From positions 4,743,001 through 4,807,000 of the forward strand of contig CM007989.1 in the NCBI GenBank assembly GCA_002189035.1: a stretch of 64,000 bases of DNA. Reading direction: 5' to 3'. Positions within the stretch are counted from its first letter, which is position 1; each line of letters opens with the position of its first letter. The position numbers and the translations under genes are program-made. Below the pieces are notes generated by a model. The model had not been told where the DNA came from, ran no database searches, and saw only the letters and a program-made list of their open reading frames with translations. Below are positions 1-11,635 of the stretch, piece by piece. The stretch is from Utricularia gibba. Taxonomy: Eukaryota; Streptophyta; Magnoliopsida; Lamiales; Lentibulariaceae.

Positions 1-2560
1 TGTAAATGTTGTTTTAATATTTGATAAGCTTTTGATAAATGTAACATAAGTTATAAATGAAATAAGAAAGATAGGGTATTTGTCTTATTTTTCCCTTAAA
101 AATAATATATAGGGCATGATGATGGAATTTATTACAAATGCCATTGGGAGTGTAATGTGAGCTTTGTTATTTACTCGGACAATATTGGTACCTTTAGAAT
201 TATTAGGATTTAGATTATTATGATTAAAATAAATAATGATAGAATGATTTCTTTTTTTATTTTTTTTGTGATCGAGCATCGAATAGATGATTTATAATGA
301 TTTGGAATTATGTAAGGTTTATATTTGATAGAAATACTTAAAAATGAAAATTTATGAATAAATAACACAATTGTTAAAATATACCCTAACTATATACATT
401 AAAAAGGTTAAAATTCTCCTAAATCCCACGCATTCCACAATCCATCACTTCCATCAACAACTCTTTGGTGGAAGAGCATTACGGTGGGGAGGAAGTATGT
501 GACGATGCTGTTTGAACTTTGAGTTTTTTGTATGATTGGGTATACGAATTGTAATGGTTTCTATCACTTTTTTTGTTTGGTGTTCATTCGAGATTCGTTT
601 GTATGGAGTTGAATACCATTTTTATAGAGGTTTGTGGGTTTATTTTTTTATTGTAATGTTGTCATGTCTGGTGGAATTTTTGTTATACATTAACACTTGT
701 GTGTGGTGTACTTGTGAATTGGCCTCTTTTTCTAGGTGTTCCACCAATAGTTAAATCACCAAAAAGTACACTTGTGGGAAAGGTAGTGACAACAATATGA
801 CCAAGCGCCAATGAAGGTTTGATGAAAACCTCTTCTTGATCCATGCATTGAAAAGGGATCTATGAAGTCAGTGGAAAGGAATTTAGCTTCAAACACTCAA
901 GGATACATTGTAAAACTTCGCCCTGGTTTCAATGTTAGAGGCATACCACATTTATAATCCAAGATTCATAAGTGGAAAAAGTGTTACAATATTTGATTCC
1001 ACGAGCATCATGTTGTGTACGTGAATAAGCATCTTTGGATTGAATTCAGATAGATATTATTTTTTATGTGATCTGAATAAAAATGTGTAGAATATTCTTA
1101 CAAAAAGTATTATCCCGTAAAATTGAACATTAATACCTTGGTAAATTTTCCCTAGGTATTACATAAGTCAACTACTCACTTTGGTACCAAGGTATTTTCT
1201 CTTGATAAGAATATCGATTTTTTGTTTTATTTAAACGTGTAAAGTCTTGATCCCACATTTTGAATAGGGTTTATGATAGCCCCAATTGTGCATGCGATGG
1301 ATGAAGCTAGTATTGGAACACACAAGAGAGTAACTTAGAATTCTCTGGAAAACAGATGTCCATGAGATGTGGGGGAAGAAGAGAAAAAATCGATAGAAAT
1401 CGTCTCACTCATAGCGATAACGATAGAACAGGAAGGGTTGAAGAAGGAAAAAATTATTTAAAAAATATTAGCACACCAAATGACTTGAGATACCCATGTG
1501 ATATGTGGATGTCTAGAAAGTAGACTGAATGATTTTAATGGTTTTTTTTACTACTAGGATTGATATATGTGTATTAACGGTGGTTGTGATTGAAATATGT
1601 AGTAATAAAGATACATACATCAAGTATATGGGCTTATCAAACATGTTTTGACTCATGGGACATAATCTCATCTTCATAGACCAAGGGTCTCACCTATGGA
1701 GCTTATGTGTTGGTGGAAAACTCTTTTCGTGCAGGTTAATTGGGTTTGCTTTGAATAGACCGCACTCATCCACATTCACAATCCAAGATGTCTATTCAAG
1801 CTCTTGTACCGACCATCCATGGGTTTAGACCCCTTTCACCGGGCTACCGAAATGTGACCTTGGGAATAATCTAGTGGACTGATGCTTCAGCAGATCGTTT
1901 TTGTGATACCTGCCCTGCATACACCAATTGAGTGGACTTCATCTTGTCCATAGTAACCCTATCCCCATCTAAAGACGATATGAAAAGATCTAACAAGAAG
2001 GACAACGAGAGGATGGTTGCGAAAGCAAGGGAGAGAGATGAAATGATACCACTTTTGAACTTGTAGTGAAAGAGTTTTCACGTGTTTAAATGCCTAAACA
2101 TGTCCACCAAATGCCATCTCAATGCATTTGCATAAATATGTGCCAAGTATGATACATTGTGATGCACTCTTTTAACTTCATCATTGTATTGTAATGTTGA
2201 AGTAGTTCCAATAGATTCGATCTGCTTTTGCCGCTTTTTAATTTTTTTCCAACCCATGATCATGATCATCATCATCATTTGCGCAATCGACCTCAGAACG
2301 TGAATGGGGGGGAACATTGGCCCCTCCATTGGGTGCTTTTTAAACGCTAATCCAACCTAAAACATGAAACTAGGGAACAAGCTCAATATTGCAACAGGGG
2401 AGGAACTACCAGTTCTACGATACTAACTGAAACACATACCACAATGAAAGAAAATGGTGGGGAACGAACGGGACAAGGACCCCTTGTTTGTTCCTTTCCT
2501 TTCCTGTCATCAGCTACGTTGAACATAAACAAAACACGGAGAAAGGGAGGAATTTAAAGT
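1..2560. other. AT-rich non-coding stretch
   Basis: I see no supported gene here. Open frames are short and lack the composition of coding DNA. Around 820-1060 the plus strand reads like a broken Myb/SANT-like transposase-associated domain: a block ending SKIHKWKKCYN resembles the better preserved remnant at 27128-27367, but stops interrupt it. This is a weak similarity judged by eye. The minus-strand frame at 2078-2329 is Met- and Ile-rich and I could not assign it. Confidence 0.5.
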
Positions 2561-2626
2561 TAGGGAACTCGGCTGTAAGCTAAGAGAGATGATAACTCCA
2601 CCCCTTCTACCTCACCTCTCCCCTTT

Positions 2627-3445
2627 TCACTTCTTCCTCTTCTTAGGAGGCTGAAGTTCCTCTTCCTCCTCATCTTCTTCTTCCTCATCCTCGTCCTCGT
2701 CCTCATCCTCATCATCGTCATCCTCCCCAGCATCCTCATCATCGTCGTCGTCATCCTCACCCTCATCCCCACCATCCTCATCATCACCGTCCCCTCACCG
2801 TCATCATCCTCATCAGCCTCACCATTCTCTTCCGCCCCCACTCGCATCGTTCTTCGAGTTGCCTTTGTTACCAAAGGGGGGATTCTCCTCCTCCTCCTCC
2901 TCCTCATCCTCATCATCTTCGTCATCTCCATTCTCATCATCTTCATCGTCGTCGGCATCCACTGGGACAATGGGGTGACCATCGTTATCCCCCTTGGTGT
3001 ACAACCCACTCACAAGTGACTTCACAAACTCCTACAACAAAAAGGTCACGGCCCACCGTTAGGACCACGTAACTGGAAAAGTATTGTAAAGTATATAGTA
3101 GCTTGAAACAAAAGGGCAGTCGCAACGCATCCAACTTGCTACAATTCCCACTTTTTCGAAAAAAAAAAAAAAAACTCTGTTAAATGTCCATATTACCCCT
3201 AAACGTTTTTAAGCACGACGATTCTAGATAACTAAATCAATGGCGGTCATAGGCGGCAACAATAAATACAGAAGTTTTTTTATATTCATTATTTAATGGG
3301 AAAACCTAACCGTCCGTACCTGAGTGAGAACTGCCAGATGGAGTTCCAGGAAAGCCGCTAAGACCAGAGCCACCTCCACGCCGTGAAACGTCGCCAAACT
3401 CCGGCTTGTTGGAGTTAACTCAACGACGCAACTGTTGATCTCCAT
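2627..3445 (-). CDS. Acidic Asp/Glu-rich, probably nuclear protein, two exons, two compensating frameshifts
   Basis: Exon 1 is 3445-3320 (42 codons, ATG at 3445). Exon 2 is 3031-2627 (stop TGA at 2627-2629). The 288-bp intron has a GTACGG donor and TTGTTGTAG acceptor, phase 0. Joined, it encodes about 176 residues. An N-terminal helix-like region runs across the junction (HLAVLTQ then EFVKSLVSGLYTKGD), followed by a long Asp/Glu tract and a basic tail PPKKRKK that looks like a nuclear localisation signal. Exon 2 cannot be read straight through: the frame breaks at a G run near 2835 (one extra G) and again near 2790 (one G short). The two shifts cancel, so the acidic tail and the NLS return to frame. 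This is either a pair of homopolymer errors in the assembly or real damage. Acidic tails of this kind occur in histone- and chromatin-binding proteins, but I do not recognise the family and assign no function. Confidence 0.6.
2655..2960 (-). repeat. GAT/GAG triplet-rich low-complexity tract
   Basis: Imprecise GAT, GAC, GAG and GAA triplets on the minus strand encode the acidic tail of the gene above. Such tracts slip easily and may explain nearby indels. Confidence 0.8.
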
Positions 3446-4010
3446 TGCTGACCGTCGGATCTATCGATATAGCAATTCAAACAAAAAAAAAATCAGTGAA
3501 CAAACAGCGCTGTTCAACTTACGTGAAGAACCGATAGAAAAATTGGACCAGAAGAATAGCGGCACTCAGAATTCTGTAGATCAAGGCAGCAGAAACCAGA
3601 TCCGAGCGTTCACAAGTGGTATGAGAGCAAATCAACAAAGCTTACTAAAAAAGCTCAACGCGGAAACTCACCAAATTTTCAGATCTGACGCCTCTGAGAG
3701 GAGATCCGCAAACCAGTGAGTTCAAAAGGCTCAATCGGAGAGATTTCAGGCAACTTCCATCCTGCACCGTTGGATTAAGAGGGGAAAGTATAGAGATCTG
3801 AGCAACCGGCAAAAATCGTAGAAAGCAGAAGTTAGGAAGGAAAGGCAGGGGGCAGTGTTTCTGGAAGAGAGCTGACCGTGATCTAGTGACAGCAGGTTCG
3901 GGCAGCCCGGGCAGCGTTCTGTTCAAGCGAAGCGACTCATGAAAAATATCGTGCGACTGACGGGTTGTTGGCTTCGCTGGGCTTCATTGAATTTGGGCCT
4001 ATGTCGGTAA
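3446..4010. other. Upstream region of the acidic-protein gene
   Basis: No coding region is supported. The stretch is GC-richer than its surroundings and lies directly 5' of the minus-strand gene, so it probably holds its 5' UTR and promoter. The short open frames on both strands overlap each other and have no recognisable product. Confidence 0.4.
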
Positions 4011-4014
4011 TTAA

Positions 4015-4335
4015 CTGGGCCTCCCTTTATTAAAATTTATAGAAATTAATTTAAAATTATTATATTAATTATCATTTCACAATATTTATTCAAAAAAATC
4101 ACATATTGTATGTAATATGAATTAAAATTATCTAAAAACTAAAAATAATTATAATTATAATTATAATATATAAAACCTTATTCTCGAGTTATGTCCTACG
4201 TCCATCGAGATTTGGGGGTTCTAAACCCAATCACCCCATGAATCATCAACATATTGGTCTAAACTTGATATTTTCTAAGGTCGGGTCAGAGCAGCCCACG
4301 GGATTGGGCCAAGATTTTCATCCTTGGTTGCAGGG
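4015..4335. repeat. hAT-like non-autonomous repeat, copy A (left part missing)
   Basis: This block matches 9110-9449 along its length: the same AT-rich middle (aatttaaaattatta, gaattaaaattatc), then atcatcaacatattgg, gatattttcta and an end rich in GGCCCA-type words closing ...ttttcatccttg. The outer end read inward is AAGGATGAAAATCTTGGCCC, close to the ends of copy B. The left terminus is not visible, so this copy is truncated. Confidence 0.6.
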
Positions 4336-5585
4336 TTGTTTGCAATATAAATGTTTATCGAGTGTTATGCGAAAAGGTGTGCAGACCGTTATTACCTGAG
4401 ACATTGGTAACTAATCCGAGAGGTGCAGAAGAGTCTTTTTTGATGAAATTGATACAAATCATATATTTTCTTAATGTTATCAAATTTTGCTTCACCCAAT
4501 AAAAATCATATGAAATACTGATAAAATAATCAACAAGGCATTATTTTTTATGAAGGAGATACGCAATCTTACCGAGAGAGGGATTCAAAATCATAATAGT
4601 TATCATGAAACCAAAAAATTGATGAGAAACTTGGAAGTAAATCTAGATGTTTGGTTTTGATTTTCAAATCATATAATTGAGGATATACTCTTCTCAATCT
4701 AACAATATTTTGCTCCACACCAAAAATCAATTGAAATATGAAATATCAATTAGATAAAAACATTTTACATAATTAATTTCAAAATTTTAATACCTTTAGA
4801 CTTTCATCCTCTACATGACTAAATATTGGGTCGCAAATCAAATAGCCCTTCAAGATTGTTGCTACAAATCAATTGCCTTTCATGTTTGAATTCGCCAAAT
4901 GTTTTTCTCCAATTTGAAACCCTAAAAGCCACTATACTTGCATGTTCCAAGCTTTCCGTAAATATTTTTCATTCCCTTGCAATCACAATCTTTGATCTAC
5001 TGTGAATGTATTTCGCAAAATTAAGAAAATGATATGCATCCTAAATTAGAGGATGTCTTTCTATATTGTGTAACCTAAGAATTAGAAAAGATTAAGTATA
5101 TAGTAAAATGTTACAAAAATAAAATACAAAATAACTTCATACTCTTTATCAGCATCCTCAACTCGAAAAAATGACAAGAAATTTGTAGCTTCAGGAATAA
5201 CATCAATATGGAATTTCTCTACAGGCCCAAGTTTTCCTCCAAGCATGATTCCATCAACAAATAGTACATAGTACTCATGTTAATTTCCTTCTTCTCTACT
5301 GCCACAAGTAATTAATAAAATTTTTTTAAATCACATGCAATTTAACACAAAAAAACTGCATAACTTCACACATCCCAACTGGGAAAATTCTTGTTGATTG
5401 CAGTAGATTGTTTACCCTATTAATAAACACATCCTTAAGAGTCAAAGAAGATCGGTCATCGAATAATTCAATAAATTATAAAATTCCTCTAATATATCCC
5501 CATAAAAAATAATTATATAAATAATACAATTACTATAACTATTTCAATTAAATTAAAAATTTACTAAATTAATGAAGATTAATAT
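4336..5585. other. AT-rich intergenic DNA
   Basis: No gene, RNA or repeat boundary could be supported in this stretch. Confidence 0.5.
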
Positions 5586-6129
5586 AGACTAGAGTTGAAC
5601 ATGGATACCTGTTGGCCTAGGTATCCAATGAGTTGACCCATGATGGATCGGAGGTGTATGGGTACGGGTCAACCTGACGGGTCAGCTCAAATGGGCTTGT
5701 AATATAGCCTATCAAAAAAAGTTGGACTACTCAACCGTTGGGCTTCAATCTATTTAATATATATGAATGTTATAAAGACCCAATTCATCACAATATAAAT
5801 ACATGGACTGAAAAATATGTTATTTTTCAAATGTGTGTGCTCCCTTCCCCCCCCCCCCTCCCACTTGAGACTTTTGTGTACTGTTCATTGTGCACTTTGA
5901 AGATTAATTCTGCATTATCGAAGGCTTTCAGACCAAAATTGAAGCTGAATCCTTAGAACCCACTTGCTTTACAGTGTTTGGAGACCTTCCAAAAGGTATG
6001 TGTGCGACTATCTAAAGAGAAATGGAAACATGCGTAAGTCCAGTTAATAGTAACTTATGTAAGGTTTGAAAATGATTTGTTTCTCCCAATTGTGTTTTAG
6101 GTAACCTAATATAGAAGAATCACATCAAA

Positions 6130-8077
6130 GTGTGACACCTTCACACGAGCAACATCCCGAGTGTGATATTGAGATGTCAGGCAATAGAGAAGATGTCACT
6201 TTCACCTCAAAAAACGAGATGTTTTATGTATCAATTGGCATGAACATTTCAACCACGATAAGGAGGCCGAAAAGGTATATTGTAAGTATTGTGGTATCGT
6301 GTATGATCAATTTCCAATTTCATTCACCACATTATAAGTAAGCATATAGACGAGATATGTACTTTATTGAGACAACCTACTTTGAATTTTGTGCATTGCC
6401 ATATTTCGAGCTTTTCATTTGATCTTGATGCTATCCAAATTGATTATGTACTTGCATTGATTGCTAGTGAAAAGCCTTTTGTAGAAGTAGAAAATCCATT
6501 TTTTAGACATTTTTATCAATCTAGATTACAACCTAGATTTGCTCTTATGTTTAGGAGAAAAACAGTTAGAATTGCATTAAAATAATTCGAAGAAAAAAAA
6601 ATCACGTCTGATCTCTGATTTTCAATCTATGAAATGCAATTTTGGTTTAACTTATGACGGTTGACATGGTATTAATGATGAAAATTATTTAGTTGTAACT
6701 GTTTATTGGATTGATTGCCAATGGTTTATACAAAAGAGAATCCTTGGGTTTAGAGCTTTGGATTCTTCACACAAGAGGTCATAAATTGCTGAATTTGTTA
6801 CTTCTATATGTATTGAATATTCAATTGTTGATTATGTATTTAATATAAATCTTAATAATGACTCCAATAATACTGCTAACGTCCATGTTGAAATCATCTA
6901 TGAATTGTGTTTTAATTGGGTGTTTCTTTAAGTCAAGATCCATTTGTCATATTTTGAATTTATATGTACAAGATGCACTAAATGAAAATGATATTGAGGT
7001 TGCTTTGTTTAGTGTGCGTAAGATAGTTTATCATGTGAAGATGTTTAGCACAAAAGGGTACCTTTTAAGCATCTATGTGAGTTAAAAACTCTGTCATTCC
7101 GAACTCTAAAAACAGATTTTCCAACATGATGGAATTCTACGTTTTTCATGTTTCAATCTTTTATTCCTTATAGAGAAGTTGTTTCATTGTTTTTAAGTAC
7201 GCATATTGACCTAAATATTATGATTGATGATAATGTGTATGCTAAATTTGATATATTGGTTGACTTACTTTCAATCTTTCATAAATACATTAGGTTATTT
7301 AATGGTGTTTACTATCCTACCACACATGTTGTGTTGCTTGCTTGGTTGTTATAGCCTCTGCATTTAAAAAATATTTCGAAGTGGAATTGGTCTCTAATAT
7401 TGTAAAATCTATGGTTCATAAATTTTGAGACTATACTTACATTGCTTCTTGTAGCAAACATGCTTGATTTTAGGGTGAAGGCAACTGATTTGCAAACCGG
7501 TTTAAATTTGTTTTGTGATTATTTTACATCCCTTGGACTTTCTAATATTCGGCCAGATGCAAAAAAAATGTATACCTCTGCTTTAGATGCTTTAACATAT
7601 TTGCATGACTTGTATGAGTGTGAAGCGTTCAATACGCGGGTTGGAAGTGAGGAGTTGCATAGAGGGATCTCCTCTTCTGTAGATGATTATTATTCTATGA
7701 TTTCAGTGTCTTCTAGCATGACCACCAAGGCCAACGAGTTGGCATTGTGCAATGCAGCCTACTAGTTCCAAACTGAGGATGATAACTTTGATGTCTTGAA
7801 TTGGTGGAAATCACAAGTTGCAGTGTATCCTATATTGGCACAGGTGATTAGAGATGTGTTGGCACCCCCAATTTCTACCATGGCATCAGAAAACACCTTC
7901 AACTTGAGTGCTAGGATTCTCACTCCGAGAAGGTCTAGCTTGACTGGGGCCACTCTAGAAGCATGTGTTTGTTTAAAGGATTGGATAGCTATAGAGTAGA
8001 GGATGCAAGCCTTTGTTGAAGACGACATGAATGATGATGATAGTGGAGAAGAGAGTTCCACATACGAGAATGAGTGA
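6130..8077 (+). pseudogene. Dead hAT transposase (BED zinc finger, RICESLEEPER-like)
   Basis: Pieces of a plant hAT transposase are spread over several frames. Near 6255-6330 a BED-type zinc-finger knuckle is readable (VYCKYCGIVYDQFP). A core region follows at about 6590-7330 (YWIDCQWFIQKRILGFRALD, then a HVEIIYELCFNW block). The C-terminal dimerisation region is well kept at 7796-7999 (NWWKSQVAVYPILAQVIRDV, then LAPPISTMASENTF). An acidic tail ends at TGA 8075-8077. Many stops and frame changes separate the blocks, so no functional protein is possible. Related intact proteins are about 600-700 residues, which fits the span. The DNA upstream from about 5590 carries GGGTCAACC and GACGGGTCAGC words typical of hAT subterminal regions, but I could not find a matched pair of terminal repeats. 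Confidence 0.85.
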
Positions 8078-8233
8078 CCTTACCATATTATTTATTCATT
8101 TGCTATTTTTTTTTCATATAATAAAGGAAACACAAGTTTTTAACTTCGCCTAAGTCAATCCCAAGCTTGAAATAAGGAGGGGAAACTTGTAATGTCATGT
8201 GAAATTTTTCTAGCAGTGCATGAGCATAAAAAC

Positions 8234-8460
8234 ACTTGAGTGTCTCTTTCAGACACCGCAATGGTATGTTTGTAGTGCTTGGACATCAAAAGACTTCAAT
8301 GTCTTTCAGACACCGCAAACATGCCATTGCGGTCCCTGGACATCAAGAGACTTCAATGTTCTCCAAGCACTGCAATGGCATGTTTGTGGTGCCTGGAAAT
8401 CAAGAGGCTTCAAAGTTCCTACTTCAGGCACCAAATGTGGTGTTGCGTTGCCTGAACTAG
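8234..8460 (+). repeat. 57-bp tandem repeat, about four units
   Basis: Units start at 8234 (59 bp), 8293 (57), 8350 (57) and 8407 (diverged, about 54). Each begins with a cttcaatgtct-like phrase and ends with a ggacatcaagag-like phrase. The second unit carries the core at 8312-8333 in inverted orientation relative to units one and three. The array lies just 3' of the dead hAT transposase and may be its subterminal repeat region; that link is inference. Confidence 0.8.
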
Positions 8461-8898
8461 ATAGTTTATCTCAATGAACTACATGCATTATAAATATAAA
8501 GAGGCAGAATTGCATTACAAATGTTCTGCAAAACAAAATCAATGTTTCAATGAAAAATGCATCACAAGTCTTGAAATTTAAAAACAAGTTGTGGATGATG
8601 TCCCTTCTCTCAACAAATGCTATGCTTCAAAGCATATTAAGTAAGTGTCTTGTAGTGATCCCATAATGTATGGTGAGAATCCAATGGGGGCTGTCCTACA
8701 CGATGCCCATTCACGAAAGCTGGCACACTGGAGGCGAACAATAGTCCCTCCAAGAAGTCTTGTATCTCACATCCTTTAGCTAAGACAATGTCCTCACTAT
8801 TCTTATGGGTGTACATCATAGGGAAGATGGCATTATCACACTATTGAACATCCTAAGTTACAATTGATAAGTATGCTGAAACAAGAGTGTAACATTAA
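8461..8898. other. Intergenic DNA between tandem array and hAT-like repeat
   Basis: No feature is supported. A short minus-strand frame at 8637-8819 has no recognisable product. Confidence 0.4.
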
Positions 8899-9449
8899 TA
8901 GGGATGAAAGTTTTGCCAAGCTAGGGTGGGTCGACCATGATTCAAAGGGATTCCACCAAGTTTCATGCTAGTGCCAAACTAGCCCAATTACATAAAGTGA
9001 TAATTAATATATCCTTGGTCGGATTATTTATTAAGTTAGATTGGCCCTGTCCAAAACTTGGGCCTAACTTACAATAAAAAAATATTTTATAAAATTATTA
9101 AATATTAATATACATATTCATATTATGTAAATAATTTATAAAAACTAATTTAAAATTATTATATGACTTATAAATTCACAATATTTATCTTAAGAATAAC
9201 ATAGTGTATATAAAATGAATTAAAATTATCCAAAACTAAAATAATTATAATTGCAATACAATAAAGCCCTATTATCAAGTTCGACTCTAGGCCCATCGGG
9301 CTTTTGGGGCCAGAATCCAATCAGCCCTAAGAGCTTTGGGCCAAAAAGTTTAATAAATTTTGGGATCATCAACATATTGGCCCAAGCCCGATATTTTCTA
9401 CGATCGGACCGAGCCAGCCCATGGGCTTTGGCCCAAATTTTGATCACTA
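8899..9449. repeat. hAT-like non-autonomous repeat, copy B (551 bp)
   Basis: The left end reads TAGGGATGAAAGTTTTGCC, and the right end read inward reads TAGTGATCAAAATTTGGGCC, an imperfect terminal inverted repeat. Behind both ends lie GGGTCGACC- and GGCTGGCTCGG-type words. The centre is AT-rich and shared with copy A. No protein is encoded. The 8-bp flanks do not match, so a target duplication is not confirmed. Confidence 0.6.
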
Positions 9450-9922
9450 GAATTGTAGTTTCTATTGACCTCACTACACGGTTGATTTGTAACTATAGTT
9501 TCAAAGATGCATGTTGTCTACTTTAGATATTCAATTCTCACAATTTTATGTTCTTTTTTGGGGGAGGGGGAGGGGGGAGGGAAAGAATTATACAAAATTA
9601 GAAGGATCTTTTTATTTAATCATATTCTCTCCCTCGTTCGTAAACAATATAGGATACCATCATCAAATCCTTTTCCTTACAATTGAAATTTAAATAAAGA
9701 GACTATGTTGACACTATGAATTGAATGCATGTTTGTGGTATTTGAAATTTAAATATGTTTTTAAGAAAAACTCATATCATAAAAACTTTGAAAAATTTAA
9801 AGGAAATTATTCCATGTCATAGGTGGGTTTTTCTAAAACTGCATTGAATGTTTGACAGGTTTTTATAAAAACACATGCATCAAATATTTATTTTTTACAT
9901 ACAATTTTATCTAATAAACTAA
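9450..9922. other. AT-rich intergenic DNA
   Basis: No feature is supported other than a purine run near 9558-9585. Confidence 0.4.
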
Positions 9923-10099
9923 TGTTAATATTGATGTTTTATATTTAAGGCTCATACTATGGCTAGTATATTGTGCAAAATTATAGGCTAAATTATATGT
10001 TTGATTTTCGGTAATTGTTCTTATAATCTATGTATATAACTTATGGTTATCAATGAGAATTGCTAAGGCATTTCAAAATCCTCTTATTCCATTTTCTCA
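9923..10099 (+). repeat. Copia 5' LTR
   Basis: It runs TGTTAATATT...TTTTCTCA and aligns over its whole 177 bp with 12952-13128. The tRNA-Met-type primer-binding site begins at the next base. Confidence 0.85.
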
Positions 10100-10637
10100 T
10101 GGTATTAGAGCATTAATCCTCTATTTTGCATTCGCAATGCATCAATCCAGATTCTCTTCTTCCAAGGTTTCTAGTTCCTGTGTTTGAATTCTTCTTATTG
10201 AGAATAATTATGTCACCTAGACTCAAGCCGTTCACATTGCTCTAGGTGGCCAGGACGCATTAAGTCATCTTGATGGCTCAAAGCTATGTCCGCCTCTCCC
10301 CCGAAGCTAGATGCTACCACGATGAAACTTTGAGACGACTTTACAAAATTCCATCAAGCATGGTTGAATGAAGATTTTGAAGTTATGAATATTTTTCTTA
10401 ATTCAATGGAGATAGAGATCGGTGAAGCCTTCGTTTTCTCTACATTGCTAAGGTGATGTGGGATATAATCGATCATCATTTTGGGGCCTCCGTAGAGCCT
10501 TAGATTCTTCACTTACGTGACGAATTACACTCTCTGCATCAATGGGAGATTCTGTGGTGGTTTTCTTTACCAAACTCAAATCTATATGGAATTAGGTGGA
10601 TTTGCTATACCCACCTAATAATTGCCGTGTTTCATAG

Positions 10638-11172
10638 TGTTACAGGTGAAAATCGGTCTCCGAGATTGAGGCCGATTTTTTGGATTATAAATGCGATCGG
10701 AAATATCATGCCTTTATGCTTTTTGGAGATTTGTTCGGCGTGATTGAAAGAGATAAAGGCAGGCAAAGTTTTTGACGTGGAAATCAACATGAGTTGGAAA
10801 AACCACGGAGCTGTCGGAACTCGCCGGAGAAGATTTCTACTAGACTTAGGAAGTTGAGAAAATGGGAGTTTTTTGGGTAAAAAAAAAATCCCCTTTTTCT
10901 TTAGAACTTATCTTATTTATAGGGGAAGCCTATCTAGGGGAATGCCCTTTTTTGTAAGTGTCGGTTGCCTTTTGTACTTGTACTGTGACTTTACTTTTTA
11001 GATGATCGCCATCCATTTTGCTATGATACGGCTGCTTTTCAGGCTGCGCTATACGGCCGTCGTTGTCAGATTTCTGACACATATCGGTATGTCGACAGTC
11101 GCTATTCCCTCAGAGTCCCTTTCGGTGGCCTTTTTAAATATCGATTATCTCTGATCGATCTATGCTCCATCA
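10638..11172 (-). repeat. Solo Gypsy LTR nested in the Copia element
   Basis: On the minus strand this 535-bp block matches the LTR at 19387-19905: shared words include GGGACTCTGAGGG, ACCGATAT, AGAAATCTGA, a CCGGCGAG...CTCCG...GTGGTTTTTCC block and the end ACCGATTTT..CCTGTAACA. No primer-binding site or gag lies inside next to it, so it is a solo or cut-off LTR. The 5-bp flanks do not match. Confidence 0.75.
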
Positions 11173-11635
11173 TTCAGCCCCTCTAATTTGCCGACATTGG
11201 TATTCTCGGAGCAAGTTGGGGAACCAGAATCGCAACTATACCGATTTTGAGTTGTGCCGCTTTCCCTGGGGTGAATCTCAGACCCATTTAGTACGACTCC
11301 TCGCCGCGTGTCACCTCCTAATCATGCCACATCTTTTGCCGCTCAGTCTTGACACCTCAAACATCGCGTCGTTTCATCTCCCGAATACGTGCCTCTCTCG
11401 TCGCTTCTCCCCTTTGCTTCCTGTTCACTTGCGAGATTTCAGCGCCGTCCATGCTCCGTTGCGCTCGCCTGCCATCGCTGCTGTCGTGAAAACCACCAGA
11501 AACTGCACATTTTCAGGTACCGGTCCACGTTTCCTCTTCCCATTCGCTACCTTTGGGTCTTGCCGGAGCCCCGCCCCCTCTTTTTCTTCTTGGTTTTCTC
11601 CCTTTGCCCAACGTTCACCCAGGTTTTTATGATCA
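11173..11635. other. GC-rich insert inside the Copia element
   Basis: The base composition differs sharply from the surrounding Copia sequence (many CGCC, CCGCC and TCGCC words). A 156-codon frame on the plus strand (11162-11632) and frames on other strands overlap, and none shows a recognisable domain. It may be a captured host fragment or part of another element. I cannot tell which. Confidence 0.35.

Noticed and set aside
3435-3719. 94-codon plus-strand frame opposite the acidic-protein gene start
   Set aside because: It overlaps the exon 1 start on the other strand, has no recognisable domain and looks like chance coding in the UTR/promoter.
8220-8477. Protein-coding reading of the 57-bp array (85 codons)
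   Set aside because: 57 is a multiple of three, so any open frame stays open across the array; no domain or start context supports a gene.
9226-9526. Overlapping frames on both strands at the right end of hAT-like copy B
   Set aside because: They are opposite readings of the GGCCCA-rich terminal region of a repeat, with no independent support.
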